Source: Hyperoplus lanceolatus (taxonomy: Eukaryota > Chordata > Actinopteri > Uranoscopiformes > Ammodytidae). From it: a DNA stretch of 64,000 nucleotides. The position numbers and the translations under genes are program-made. The DNA lies in contig CM049397.1 in assembly GCA_026929865.2 (NCBI GenBank), forward strand, positions 29,305,698 to 29,369,697. The letters are read 5' to 3'. The notes below the pieces were generated by a model, which was not told where the DNA came from, did not search any database, and saw nothing but the letters and a program-made list of their open reading frames with translations. Positions 25,201 through 37,917 of this stretch are shown here, in pieces; the first letter of the stretch is position 1; each line of letters opens with the position of its first letter.

Positions 25201-26774
25201 TTTTTTTATCTAGCACCAGGCCAAATGTTATTACTTCCCATTACTTACATTCCAATGTTCCAAAGCTATTTGTTGTGTTCAGTATGTTAGCTAAAACAGA
25301 CAAAGATGGTGTCCACAGTAAATATTGTACTTGCAAAACATCAGCATGTTAGTATTGACTTTGTGAATAAGTCACAGCCTCACAGAGCCACTATAGCTTA
25401 GCTGTAGATCAGTCTTGTTTAAGGATAATTTAAGCTGAAGTCAGAAGAATTGTTAGGCCATTTCTTGATGACTTCATTGTCTTTCACAGAGTGCCCTGCC
25501 CAGTTCTTTGGACCTGACTGCAAGGGAAAATGTAACTGTTACCCCAATGGCCAGTGCGACGACTTGACCGGCGACTGTACGTGCAACCACAATCGCTGGG
25601 GTCCTAACTGCGAGAATGTTTGCATGTGCCAAAAGGGCAAGTGTGACCAAGACTCTGGCAAATGCACATGTCACCCGGGCGTCTGGGGTCCGCAGTGCAA
25701 CAACAACTGTTACTGCAGCATCAACTCTGTGTGCGACTCGATGACGGGGCGATGCATGTGCAGCCCCGGTTGGACGGGGAGGAACTGTGCCATCCAGTGT
25801 AACTGTAACAACTCACCGTGCGACCAGTTCACAGGACGCTGCCAGTGTCGGGACAGGCTGTGGGGCCCGCGCTGTGAACGATACTGCCAATGTGTCCACG
25901 GCAAGTGTAACCCGGCCGACGGCTCGTGTACCTGCACACCGGGCTACCGTGGGAAGTTCTGCAGGGAACCGTGTCCCGCCGGCTTCTACGGTCAAAACTG
26001 CAGGAACAGGTGGGGAGAGAGAGAGAAAGAAAAAAAAACTTGGCAGAGAGGAAATGTACCATTTCAAAAAAGTAAAACACAGGAAACATGCATTTTACAG
26101 ATGTCTAATGTTTAAGTTCCCTTGACTGATCTATATTGTGCGTTGCGGTTTTTGATAGGAAATAAGATTTGATATATGCCGCAGCTGATAACCCTTAAAA
26201 TATCCGCACATTGCACTTAATGGAGCAATAAGAAAATGAGATTTGGGAGTTGGTATTCGCATTATCCTACGATCATCGGCCAACATGTAAAAGCAATTCA
26301 GGTTAAGTGTTTTTCCTTCCACGGACCGCGCCGTTCTCACATGATACAGTTGCTATGAAGCAAAAAGAAACAGAGACGTCAACGTTGTTTATCTCCCTCT
26401 TTAAGTGATCGTTAGAACAACCGTTTAAAGCATGCAAGACGAATTTGATTTTGTCATGTTTTAGATACTTAAACAGTGTTTTTAGTATAAGATGCAAAAG
26501 AATGAATTTTGGTGCAAACTATTATTTTTCTGTTTTCCTTGGCTGACTACAGGTGTGGGCATTGCAAGGGCCAGCAACCCTGTAAAGTGACAGAGGGACG
26601 CTGTATAACCTGTGACCGAGGCTGGAACGGGACACGGTGCGACCAGCCCTGCTCCAAAGGCTTCTTTGGCGAGAACTGTCAGGAGGTGTGTCCCGCCTGC
26701 AAAGATGGCCACCACTGTGACCCCATTCATGGCAAGTGCTCTCACTGTAACGCTGGCTGGATTGGGGACAGGTA

Positions 26775-26828
<54 letters not shown>

Positions 26829-27985
26829 CACATAAACACACACCCACACAGTTTAACTTAGAAATGTGTAATTTAAAAAACATGTTCGGTCAGATCTATT
26901 TTCCTGTAGAGCTTAGTCATCTTTAAAGTCAAAAACACAATGGCAGTGGCTTTAACTAGTAGCTACTGTAACCCCATTTCCCACACTTTGACAATGTGTG
27001 TGACTCATACGGCTGTGCTTGAAAATGACGGTAATCATGGCATTCCTTTTGTGTGTGTGTGTGTTAGGTGTGAGGTGCGCTGCCCCAACGGCACATATGG
27101 TGAGAACTGTGAGAACAACTGCAGCCACTGCTACAATGGCATCTGTGATGTAGTCACCGGAGAGTGCCTGTGTGACTCGGGCTTTTATGGCACCTAGTAA
27201 GTCATAAGACAACTACATAACACAAACAACTCCTGCTTATGCCTTCAGCAGCGTTACAGGCTGTCATATTACTTGTGTGACAACCTTAGGTATTATAGCA
27301 TTAGAATTAAATGAACAAGCTTATGTTTTGATGTAAACTGATAAGGAACACGTTAGCAATCTTTCTCTGTCTCTAAGTCTTATTGTATGCCTCTGTCACT
27401 TGGAATGAACATAAAACAGTTTTTGTTTTGTTTCTCCTCTCTGTACCTAAGCTGCAATATGACCTGCCAACCTGGCCAGTATGGAGTGAACTGCAACCAA
27501 ACCTGCTCTTGCCACGACAAGAACTGTGATCCCAAGTCTGGTGCTTGCTATCTCCGTAAGAAAAACACCCATGTTTTTGAAGATCGTCATCCACATACTT
27601 TTGTGTTTACGTTGTTTTCAAAGGGTTTTCTTTGAAAAAGCTGCGATCAGAAACTAGTGTTTTTTTCTAAATGATGTGCCTTTTTGAAGACAGAAAAACA
27701 TGTCATTATTACATAAACAGAAGGAAAGGAGTATTTACCATGTGAGCGGTTTGTCAAAGGAGCAAGATGCCACTAGGGCTATCTATGTGTTAAATGTCTA
27801 ATAGTTATATATACACACTGAGTACCAACAAGCAAATCTATTCAGGTCAGTGTGTGTGTAGTGGGAGGGTTCACGTAGCGAGGCCTTGATAGTGTTTCCA
27901 GACCCAGACCGTTATCCTTTTTATGGCTGTGTTTGTTGGCCCTGTTCCTGTCCAGCAGTCCACAGAGAGAGAGAGAGAGAGAGAC

Positions 27986-28038
<53 letters not shown>

Positions 28039-31000
28039 GGAAGGAGGGGAAAAGTGGGCTGTTTCGGGAAGAGGGATATCTTCCGAGTCAGGCGGGGAGA
28101 ATAGCGTTGTACAGGACATGAAGGTATCAGGGATTTGAGTTCGGTAGACATGAAGGGCGGAGGCAGGTCGGTCGATGATATCATAAGCGCCCTTGTCACT
28201 TTTTACCTTACACCTCTCCCCAAACCTGCTTCATGCTTCATCCGTAATGACAACATGACACACCCAGACTGCCCAACCATCCATCTCGGCCTTATATGTG
28301 ACAGTATAGAGACCCAAGGGCCACCTCTACTTAGCCCTAAACTGATGGCTTGCTCCTTTTCTGGTGTCATCTGTGCACGCAAGCTCCGAATGCCGTCCAT
28401 ACTTATGCAATACAGCAGTTATTATCAATGCGGTGTATCCCACTTTGGAGAGGGAGGGGTGCTAATAAATCATCAATGAGTTATGGATGAGGGCTGTGTA
28501 GTTAAGAGGGTGTTAGGGGAGTGAGTTGCTTGCAGGAAATCAGCAATGGTTGAGCGTGAGTGAGTGGTCCCATGTCTTGAGATAGATAAGATTGATAGTG
28601 AATCATTTGGAGTGCCTTGCCGCCTGTTGTAATCTCATTTTATCCGAGGTGCTTCACTGTCAAGCAGTGATTGGAAATTAATCGTTAGCATAACAACACG
28701 CTCTATTTGCATTACCGAAGCTAACTATCACAATAGTAATTTACTGTATGCCAAGGGATCTTAGTGTTTGTGATGACAGAGAGAGGGATTTGTTGAAACT
28801 GGCATTTTCACTGCACCAATGTGGCACACCCAGAATTCCCTGCGTCTCGTCTTTCAGAACCCAACCAGCGGATGGGTGTGATTGCGGCTGGAACCCTGGT
28901 CTCCTTCTTACTGATTGTCCTCCTCTCGCTGCTGTGCTGCTGCTGCCTCTGTCAACACAAAGACGACCACAAGTGAGTGACAGATAGGTGTCTATATGGT
29001 GCCTCTATGGTCAAATAAACAGGGCTCCAGTTACTATAGTGGGAGAGGCTTACCCTGGTTATGAAAATAGAGGAAAAAATGTTTTCTTTTTACTTTCTCT
29101 CAAGTTGTTAAACGAATAAATGCATACATTTATATGTTGACATTATAGTCTTGAGTAGCAATGTGAGCAGCCCCTGAGTCCTAAAAAAGAAAAGGGAACC
29201 CGGGCCAGGTTTAATATGCCTTATTTTCAGTGATTTATTTGGATTTCCATGCCGTCATCCCTTTTTTTTCTTCAATTCTAACCAAGACAACTCTACCAAC
29301 AGCAAAAAAGCCAAGCGGATCCTGTGTGGACGGTTCAGCCGAATCAGCACTAAACTCCCCCGTATTCCACTGAGGCGACAGAAACTTCCCAAAGTAGTCG
29401 GTAAGCCCCAAAACTCTTTTTCCTATGCCACCGCAATGCTGCCAGGAGCTGCTGTTTTTGTTTAATGTAATCATCTTCTGTGGTGCGACTTTAGCCTTTA
29501 GACTACAATGTCTGCTGAGGTCACCTTGTTCTTAGCTTCTGTGACAACCAATGAGTAATTATCACAAACCATTCAGCTTTTGATGTACAGTGAAGGTGTT
29601 CGAAGAATAGGAAAACATTGATTTCTCTGTGTATCACTAGCTTTTATATGTTTTCAGCATAACAGCAGATTCAACGACAGCAACACATGACAGCCAGAGT
29701 GAGCCTTTTCCCTCGGTGCTACCTTACCTCTTTAGATGATGAATAGGATTGAAAAGTGTATGGTGGCTGCCAGGCGAGTATGGGGTTTCATTTGAAAGGA
29801 ATGCTCTGGTTTTAGAGCCCCTTATTATTCTTGGCACCTTCAAATGCCATGTGTTCATATTATTACAATCCCTAAACTAGGGCTTTTTTCAATCCCATTT
29901 CCATCGTCTTCTTCCCCAAGAACCTTTTTTGGGGGGGCTGAGGAGGAGGCTGTGTTATTAAAAAAAGGCCAGTGGTTGGTTGTCGGGGGGCCCCGGGTGG
30001 TGGTGAGTGACGTTCTATCAAAGGCCGCACTGTTTGGGTGGACGCTGCAGCACGGCAGCTCCATGCGGAGGTCTCGTGGTCTGTGACAGATCTGTCTGTG
30101 ACCCCCAGGCTTTTTTTATGGTAGACAGGGGGAGATTTGCTGATCTTCTAAAGCCCACCACACACAGTTAAACATGGCTGTTTTTGTTCAGGTTACATGC
30201 TTTAATGGTTTTACAGCACACGTTATCTGTCAGTATATGAGGATGAATTTGCAGTAGTGCTAAAACGATATGGTAAAAAAGGATATGAGGAACTTTCAGT
30301 TTCTGTTGATTCTAGCGGCACCCTTGGACAAAAAAAGTAGTGTTTTTTTAAAAGACAGCAGCGCACACAAGCGTGTGCCACCGGTGCATGCATTTGTTTT
30401 GGAGGCGAGTGTAAGAGAGACCACAGTGTGTATTGCGATGAGGTAATATATGTGACTATGTGAGATTAATAATTGTAATATGACGATGATGAAGCAAAGG
30501 AAACTTTGAGGACTGAGTACTGTTCAGGACACACGGGATGTTCATTTAGTCTGATTTTGCAGGGAATCAGACCCGAGCAAATCCATTATAACAACTTTAA
30601 AATAATATATTATTTAACTGATGGTCTCATTGGATGTTACATGCCATTTATAACCTTTTAAGCATTATGACATAACTCTATATTTTTTTCTTTAAAAAGA
30701 GCCCCATTGAAGTCACGGTGACGTGGAAGGAGTGAAAACATGATGACCATAATGTATTTTCCATGTCTGTGCAGCATGTGCTCTCTTAGTTATCCGGCTG
30801 ATTATTTCAGCATGAATCTGTCTCCATTAGGCCTTAGTCAAAATGCAACACTGGGACAGAGTTGTCTTTGTCATCACAGTGTAAGACATTAATATGCTTG
30901 TTTGTAAAGAGCTTCACCATGTGGACAAAATGTGCCAGAGGCATGAAAAGCAACATCAGCATAGTCAAAGACAGTTTACATAAAGATACTAGGATGTGTT

Positions 31001-34000
31001 GAGGAAAAAGCAATACATTTTAAGTATGACACACTCAAGATGTCTTCATTGTCACATAACAAATAAGACTACCGTGTACCCATCAGAATTAAGAACGGAC
31101 CTGAGACCTAGTAAAACCTGTTGGAAATTGGTACGTGTCTCTTGTCGTTCCCAGTTTGTCCTGTCCAAATTGTTGCTGCTCTGCTTTCTGTTGGGCTACC
31201 CACAGAAGCGTGGTCTGCCAGAAAGTCAAACTCTGACTGGGGTTACACAGGCCTGCACACACACATTCCAGAGGGGGCCCAATGGGGCTGGAAACAGGAA
31301 GTGGTCAAATTTACCCGTAGCCCGTGTCAGAACCGTGATTTATCCACACCAGGGTCAGCAGCAACAGATGTGGCAAGACAAAATGAAACTGGAGCAGGGG
31401 AAGAATTATAGGGAAGGAATACAACATTTGCTCCTCCGTTAGCAAAACGATAGCCTGAGAGGAGCCAACACGAACACATTGTCACCTCTTCGCCTCTTGG
31501 CAGGAGTAAAAGGATGTTTGCTTGTAGTTTGGCCTTCGATTTGAGGCATATTTACTCCACGCCCCTCAGATACTGTCTGGCATTCCTTGCATCCCCCTGT
31601 GTCCAAATGCTTCCCAATTGGTGAGGGCTGAGAGCAGCGCCACCTGCTTTTTTACATCGTGATTTATCCTGGGGAAGTTGGCTGCAGATTGCAAATGTGT
31701 TTGCACGCTCTGCTTCACAGACACGCAGGTGTGAGCTGCCTGCAGAAAGGTTTCTTACTTTATAATGTCACTCTAAAGTGCAATAATCAAAAGGGGGAAG
31801 AAGGCTGTTTTAGTGATGTCCAATGTGCTTCTGCTACCATTTTATTTATCAGTTAATCTTACTTATATTTCGTAATACATTTGATCAGTAATTGGGTAGT
31901 GGGCTCTCTAAGGAATTGCCATTGTTGGAGGTCACTCAGTCTACTGTTATTGTTTTATACTCATCGCATGCAAACCTGTAACCCTGACAAGGGCTATTTC
32001 AGGGTGAAACATATTCTTTCTTCTTATTATTGGCAAGCTATATCCCCATTCTATGCCCAGACTTCCACAGCTGGACCAGACGTTTGAACTAAAGTAACCT
32101 AACACTACGGGCTCTCTGGCCTTTAGACTACCTCTGCCTCAGGTCTGTTAACTCATCCCCCCACCACTGAGCAACTGTGGTGGGGCTGCACAGCTGGGAC
32201 GTGTCCGTAATAATGGCCCGTTGTGCCATGGCCCTCCATGTAGGGAGGAGGGATCACAGTGGCGTCCAGTCCGCGCAGCAAATCTGCCCCACTTGACCCT
32301 CCGTCTGGAAGGGAGCAGCTTTCAAGGACAACAGTTGTTCAGCACTGCACACAAGCAATGTTGCAAAATGCCCCATGTGTTAAGCCTGTTGACTAACTTA
32401 ACTGAAGTCTTCGCATAGGTTAGCTGCTCCTCATTCCTCAGTCACTCAGTCTCTGCCTCTGTGCATGCCTGTCTGCTGCTGCTGCTGCACAGAAGAGGAC
32501 CCTGGGCACAAGGGCAGAAGTATACGCAGAAGCTGTCCTTTTCACTTATTTATGTATATCATTGAATTAGACCTTAAGCATGCATATTTGGCAATATCTA
32601 ACTAATTATTCCTAAATCTAGATGTTGGATAATGCCAAAGTTAAAATATATATTTTTTTTACAACATAATTCCACAGTTTTTACAGAACAGATTTTGTTT
32701 ACAGTCTTTTTTCATTTTATAAATCCAAAAATACTATGTGCAGGTCTTAACAATGTATTTTTGGCATGTTTTTAGAAGAAACTGTATCATAAATCAGACA
32801 ATTTACAACATGAACACATCCTTCTGTAATAAACATCAGAATAGCCATGAATGATTATGAAAAGTTTAGTTGATGTAGGTGCTTTAGAAGTTGAGATTTC
32901 TGCTTAACAGTATTGAAAAAAAAAATTATTTTGAGATAGTGGCCATTAAAGCTGGTTGTGTAGGAGAAATATTCAGACGAAAAGCTTTAGTCAATTAAAC
33001 ACCTAAATGTACATTTTTTGAACTTTTATTTAGTATGGAAGAGGGAGAGGAGGTTATAGAAGCAAAATAGCCAAACATCGCAAAATTGACTAGTTCTGCC
33101 TTCCGTGTCTTGCCTTAATTTACCACATCCACACAAAGTTATTTGTTTTACACTTAATGCAATCAGATATTGCCATGTTAGACTTTTGTGTCATTTCTTA
33201 TAGCTACAACAATCAAACATTCACTAAACGCGTGTAGGTTGGCATTATCCTGCTAAACAGGATATCCCTAAATAATCACATAAATGGGTGCCCTTGGATG
33301 GAAGTCTCCAATGCATACTCATGCATACGCTTGTTATTGTTGGCTTTTTTTAAACCATGTTAACACATTTGTATATGCTTATTGTAGACATGTTGCACCT
33401 GTGTTGACATTATCCTCCCTGCAACTAACACAATAACATTACACTCCCCGACTTAAAGATGTTGCTCAGAGGTTTAGATGACTTAAATTGAGATACATGG
33501 GATAACTTATTTTATCAGATAAGTGTGGTAATAAAGATTGACCTAATGCATTTTATTTCTTAGCCAGTCAGTAAGATTTTAAACACACATATTGCCGGAG
33601 TAAGTAACTTACACTAAAGAAATGTATAATTAATCTTAAGGACAAAAACGAGTATCAGGGGCCTTGATAATCGCTTTGTACAAACATGTCAGTACACCAA
33701 ACAAATGTGTTCTGTGGCACACACACACACACACACTTCTGATCCGTCCATGACTAAATCTGGTTGTTGTCTGAGAAAATGTTGGAAGCTGTTGAAAGAA
33801 AGATAGGCACAACAGAAAGTCACTTTGTACCAGTTACAGACACAGGAAGCAAGAGGATAAACAACCGCTTTATTATGAAAAATAAACCAGACATGTTTAG
33901 TTTACACTCTGAAAGGCGAGAGGAACCTCTAAACAGATCATCTGCTAAACTTGTACTTTATTTGAATGTTATAACACTTTCCACATTTTTTGTACTTTTA

Positions 34001-35496
34001 CAAAAATGCATGAATAACAAACAATACCGTGGGGAGATGCACTGAGAATGGAAACAAAGCTGTTTAAAATCTGAGTGGCGTAAGGTTCTAATACCCTGGT
34101 ATTACAATTCGAATACAAATTAAATGCAATTTCTTTATTTAGTGCTTCTACAAGTCACCATGTCTACAAAGATCCATCCGTAAATCTCTTAAAGTCATTA
34201 CAGTCAAACAACAATGAGCTAGGGAGTTAGGATGTGTTCCTGGCCAGGGTCCTGGTACCGTTTTGGGGATTTCTTTCACAGAAGGGTTTATCTGATGGTC
34301 TAAACAAACGGACAGACCCATGTGTCATCGGGCATGTAAACAGGACCATCTGATGTGGTCGTTCATGTCGAGTTAACGCCCAGTGAAAATTAGGCCAAAA
34401 CTGCATCGTTCACGCCAGATGGGAAGATCAACCACAAAGTATCCCCCAGAAACCACAGCTGTAGGGTCAGCAGAACGCTGACGGGAAGGAAGGAACAGGG
34501 AGATTGAGAGACAGACAGGGAGAGAAACTGGACCCGACCTACATATGAGTGAGGGATAGGATTCGGTGGAATATGAGCAAAGAACCCGATTGGCTCATTT
34601 TGCTCAGCACCTTATTACTAAAAAAGACAAGACATAACACCACCATGGCACAAGTTTAATTTAGTATGTACTGTTGTACCCTGATGCTCCTCCACATATG
34701 AAGTTCCTAACGGAAGAATAAAGTTCTCTGAATTTGAATTAGTATCAATATTTTGTCATTTTACCAGATAGTGCACAGGACATTTTGCTGTAATGATGGA
34801 TTTTCAATTGAGACTGCTCGGATTTAAAGGAATAGTTCACATTCACACACATGCTAATTTCCCCTTGTTTCTAGTCTTTATGCTAAGCTAGGTAAAGCAT
34901 GTCCGTATCAGCGTTGTAATTCATGAGATGTCAATCTTCAAATATCCTCCTCAGAAAGAGAGGCTCACTGTATGTACAAAAAGGTTTCTGGTTTTAAAAT
35001 ATAAAAATACCATATATCTTATGCATTAAAATATCCTCATTTTCTCTCCACAATGTTTTAGCCTCATTTAAATCACATATGTAAAACCAATTAAGCCCCT
35101 TTTTTTCCGCAGAGTCACTTAAACCAACACTTTTCTAGATACTCTGCAGCACTTTTGAGAGTGAGTGAGAACAGACTGTTGTTCTTGTAATGTGGTATAA
35201 TGCCCTCTGGCTGACCTTTTGGCTTCTGTGTTTGTTTTCTGTTCTCAGTAGCCCACCACGACCCCGAGAACACCTTCAACTGCAGCTTCATCGAGCCCCC
35301 GTCGGTGGCAGAGCAGCCCTCCCCCTCTGAATGGTCATCCCAGGAGTCTTTCTCTTCCTTTGAGAGCGGAGACGAGGGGCCAGTTTACTGTGTGCCCCAT
35401 GAAGGTGAGTCATCGTTTGCATAAATAAACTGTTTAGTTATCTTGAATGACGCACATAAATCTATAATTTGTCTTTGGCATGAAGGAGCCCTTTCT

Positions 35497-35575
<79 letters not shown>

Positions 35576-37917
35576 ATAATGACAGAAGCAGGGTTCAAGA
35601 TCCCCCAGTCAGATCGTGCAGTGACTCACCCACTTCTGTAAATCCTGTTATGGAGATAGTTTCTTTATCATGTGCCATCTAGCTCCAGGTTTTGCTCCAC
35701 GAACAAGAAGAGTGTAAACAGGAAATGGAATGGTCAAAGTCAGCATATGGCACAAGTCCAAACAATGACTAACTCCTTGAAGTTTGGTGGAAAACGCCCG
35801 TTTCATCAGTTTCTATTCTGGAAGCCTGTGCAAATCAAGTTCTGTTTTTGGGGGGGACCTTAGTGTGATTGATGACTTTTAAGTGTTTTCTTAGAAATTT
35901 GTATTAGTTCTCCTTCACCCCATGAATTAGTTCTCCTTCACCCCATGAATTAGTTCTCCTTCACCCCATGAATGGCTTTGAAATGTCTCATTCTGAGTAT
36001 AAAGCTTTGGGCAAAAAATAATTGCCGTAAACACCATTAGAGGGGTTTCAAGAAGAGGTGGACCTATGTAGGCTATGTTGGTGCTTTTCTGGTGGGAAGA
36101 AAACAATGCCTTCTAACTCACTAAAACAATGTACTGTATTGCTGTTGCTATTTATCAAGGTAACACATTGTTACACATTGTTTTAAGTTTTGCATGTAGT
36201 GCAAAATTCACAACCCTAAGGACGCAGGGTTTGGTATGCGATACAAATAGTGAAATAAAAGAAATGTCTCTTTTCTACTTTATTGACAACGCTAAAGGCA
36301 TTCATTGTCTTGAACAGCAGAGTCAATTTGACCAATTATACTCAAAATGAAAAACAAAACATTTGCCTGAAAGGGCTTTACTATTTGTATCGCATACCAA
36401 ACCCTGCGTCCTTAGGTTTGTGAGTTGGCGAAATGACTCAGTAATGTTAGGGACCTAAGCAATTTATACTGTGTCTTACCTTGGTTTACATTAGCAAACA
36501 TTAACCACTATGTACTTTCAGTCATATGAGATCAAGTGTGAGAATGTGTTACTTCTTCTCTCACAATCTTTCCTGATGCTTTGTATGGACATTTTTATTA
36601 ACTCTGTCAAATGTTTTACTAAAATATAATTGACCAATTATAATATTAACTATTGAATAATCATACACTAATACTATCTTCCAATGATCCGCAGAATCTG
36701 TGACTGAAAGTAAAGAGAAACACAGCCTCAGCCCTGCCACTGAGAAGACAGAAGTGGATGAGGACGATGCGGGGGAGTACACGTCCCTGAAAGACACCAG
36801 TGTCACTAAACCAGAAGGCAGCGAGCAGCCCCTGCTCAAATCCTCTGACAGTGAAGGCTCCACCAGTGGCTCTGAGTCCACCACTGCTGCTCTCTACGCC
36901 CGGATCGCCCGCCTTTCCAAGCAGTCCAAGGAGGACGATGGCAGCTCCAAGGATGGGGACGGTTCCACGCCTACACCAGACACAAAGCGCAATGGGAAGC
37001 CACCACCTTCACCTGGCAAGCCCAAACCTCGCCCACCGGACCCTTCCACTAAGCCCAAGGTATCGTGGATACATGGAAATACTATGGGGTCTCCACAGCT
37101 AGAGCAGCAGGGGCAGGGGGGAATGAAGTCGCTCGCGGTGCCGAAGGAGAAAAAGAGGAGCTCCAGCGACGGCTCTTCCAAGAGCATGGAGCGGCAGAAA
37201 ATGAAGGAAATGAGCCGTGAGCAACAGAAGAAACAGGAAGGGAAGGAGGCAGAAGACAATGGCTCCTCCAATAAAAACAAACCAAACAGAGGTAAAAAGT
37301 CTGGGGACGAACAAAGCAGTCCCAGTCACATGGAGCACATCAATGGCGTGGTTCAGAACGCCCTCAAGAAGATAAGTGGCTTCCACAGCTCCTCGTCTGA
37401 GAAGAAGAGTGTTGACACTCCAAAGGAGCCGCCCAAGAGCCCAAAGGTCATCCATCCCCATATGAACTCTGAGGCTGCCACGCTATTGGCCGCTCAGCTC
37501 AAGGAGAAGACCCAAAGCATCAACAGGAACGAGGGGACAGGGCTGACGAAGACCAATGGTCTCTCCACGCCCAAGGGACACCGGGAGAAGCCCACACCTC
37601 CACAGAAAGCCAAAAGGACCCCATCCGGAATGAGCCAGCAGGGCTCCACCAAGCCTCTGCTGCCAACCTCCAGCAACCTCCAGAAGATGGTGTCATCACC
37701 GGTCACCACCGACCTGGGGACCCCTGAAGCCAAGAGCCCGGAGAAGCAGGACTTGAACGGCTCGAGGACAGGGGAACCAACGTTGGATGCTACGCCGAAG
37801 AAAACTCCCATGAAAAAGCCGCCCAGGAAGAAAGGCAAGGAGGGTACTTTGGATACGTCGGAGAGTAAAACCCCCCAGCAAAAGACAGCCATTATGCCCC
37901 CACAGGTAGTGAAATAA
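22293..37917 (+). CDS. scarf2: Scavenger receptor class F member 2
   Basis: This is a single-pass cell-surface protein of the SCARF family, implicated in cell-cell contact; human SCARF2 loss causes Van den Ende-Gupta syndrome. Coding exons: 22293-22402, 24636-24694, 24793-24894, 25490-26009, 26553-26771, 27068-27196, 27452-27555, 28858-28972, 29303-29400, 35249-35404, 36695-37917. They sum to 2835 nt (944 aa plus stop). Exon 1 encodes a signal peptide (FAVVAVVCLFFCSSFS). Exons 2-7 encode Cys-rich EGF/laminin-EGF-like repeats (residues about 38-413). Exon 8 encodes the membrane segment (about 420-446) ending in CCCCLC. The last three exons encode a basic juxtamembrane part (KRILCGRFSRISTKLPRIP), a Ser-rich acidic stretch and a long Ser/Pro/Lys-rich tail with YARIARLSKQ, as in the family. 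The start of exon 9 is uncertain: an in-frame acceptor at 29231 would add 24 residues. Everything else is intact. Confidence 0.93.
25240..25385. repeat. Remnant of a common fish interspersed repeat
   Basis: The stretch with AAACATCAGCATGTTAG and preceding GTATGTTAGCTAAAAC resembles the 3' part of a repeat I recognise as widespread in spiny-rayed fish genomes. It lies in scarf2 intron 3. Its borders are unclear; the call rests on remembered similarity. Confidence 0.4.
26781..26824 (+). repeat. CA repeat beside the scarf2 exon 5 donor
   Basis: Twenty-two CA units start nine bases after the GTAAGA donor of scarf2 exon 5. A shorter GT run (about 27051-27064) lies just before the acceptor of exon 6, so this 296-bp intron has CA at one end and GT at the other. 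Confidence 0.95.
27964..28034 (+). repeat. GA-rich microsatellite
   Basis: About 71 bases of GA units with two single-base interruptions lie in the scarf2 intron between exons 7 and 8. Apparent Arg/Glu open frames here are only readings of the repeat. Confidence 0.95.
29401..35248 (+). other. scarf2: Long scarf2 intron 9
   Basis: This 5.8 kb intron has canonical GTAAGC and TCTCAG borders. I see no further exon or RNA gene. It contains A/T-rich sequence and one decayed repeat at about 34826-34945. Confidence 0.7.
34826..34945. repeat. Decayed fish interspersed repeat
   Basis: AAAGGAATAGTTCACATT followed by TAGTCTTTATGCTAAGCTA matches, from memory, the two ends of a frequent teleost repeat whose middle is missing here. 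Borders are approximate. Confidence 0.45.
35501..35573 (+). repeat. CA dinucleotide repeat
   Basis: Thirty-six uninterrupted CA units lie in the scarf2 intron between exons 10 and 11, about 96 bp after the exon 10 donor. Confidence 0.97.
35903..35971 (+). repeat. Three exact 23-bp tandem copies
   Basis: The unit begins ATTAGTTCTCCTTCACCCC and is repeated three times with no difference (35903-35925, 35926-35948, 35949-35971). It lies in the last scarf2 intron. Identity of all copies suggests recent expansion. Confidence 0.95.
36209..36422. repeat. Long inverted repeat, 43-bp arms
   Basis: Arms at 36209-36251 and 36380-36422 are reverse complements with one mismatch (core GGACGCAGGGTTTGGTATGC), separated by 128 bp. 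It lies 272 bp before the last scarf2 exon and would form a strong hairpin in the pre-mRNA. It may be a small foldback transposon; no target duplication or coding potential is visible. Confidence 0.9.

Noticed and set aside
25474..26125. Other-frame open readings over the scarf2 EGF exon
   Set aside because: The Cys-spacing of EGF repeats is present only in the plus-strand frame that joins to neighbouring exons.
27871..28199. Arg/Glu-rich and Ser/Leu-rich open frames
   Set aside because: They read through a GA microsatellite inside a scarf2 intron and lack splice-consistent homology.
36894..37892. Long minus-strand frames opposite the last scarf2 exon
   Set aside because: They are antisense shadows of the plus-strand tail exon, whose codon pattern and family motifs are clear.
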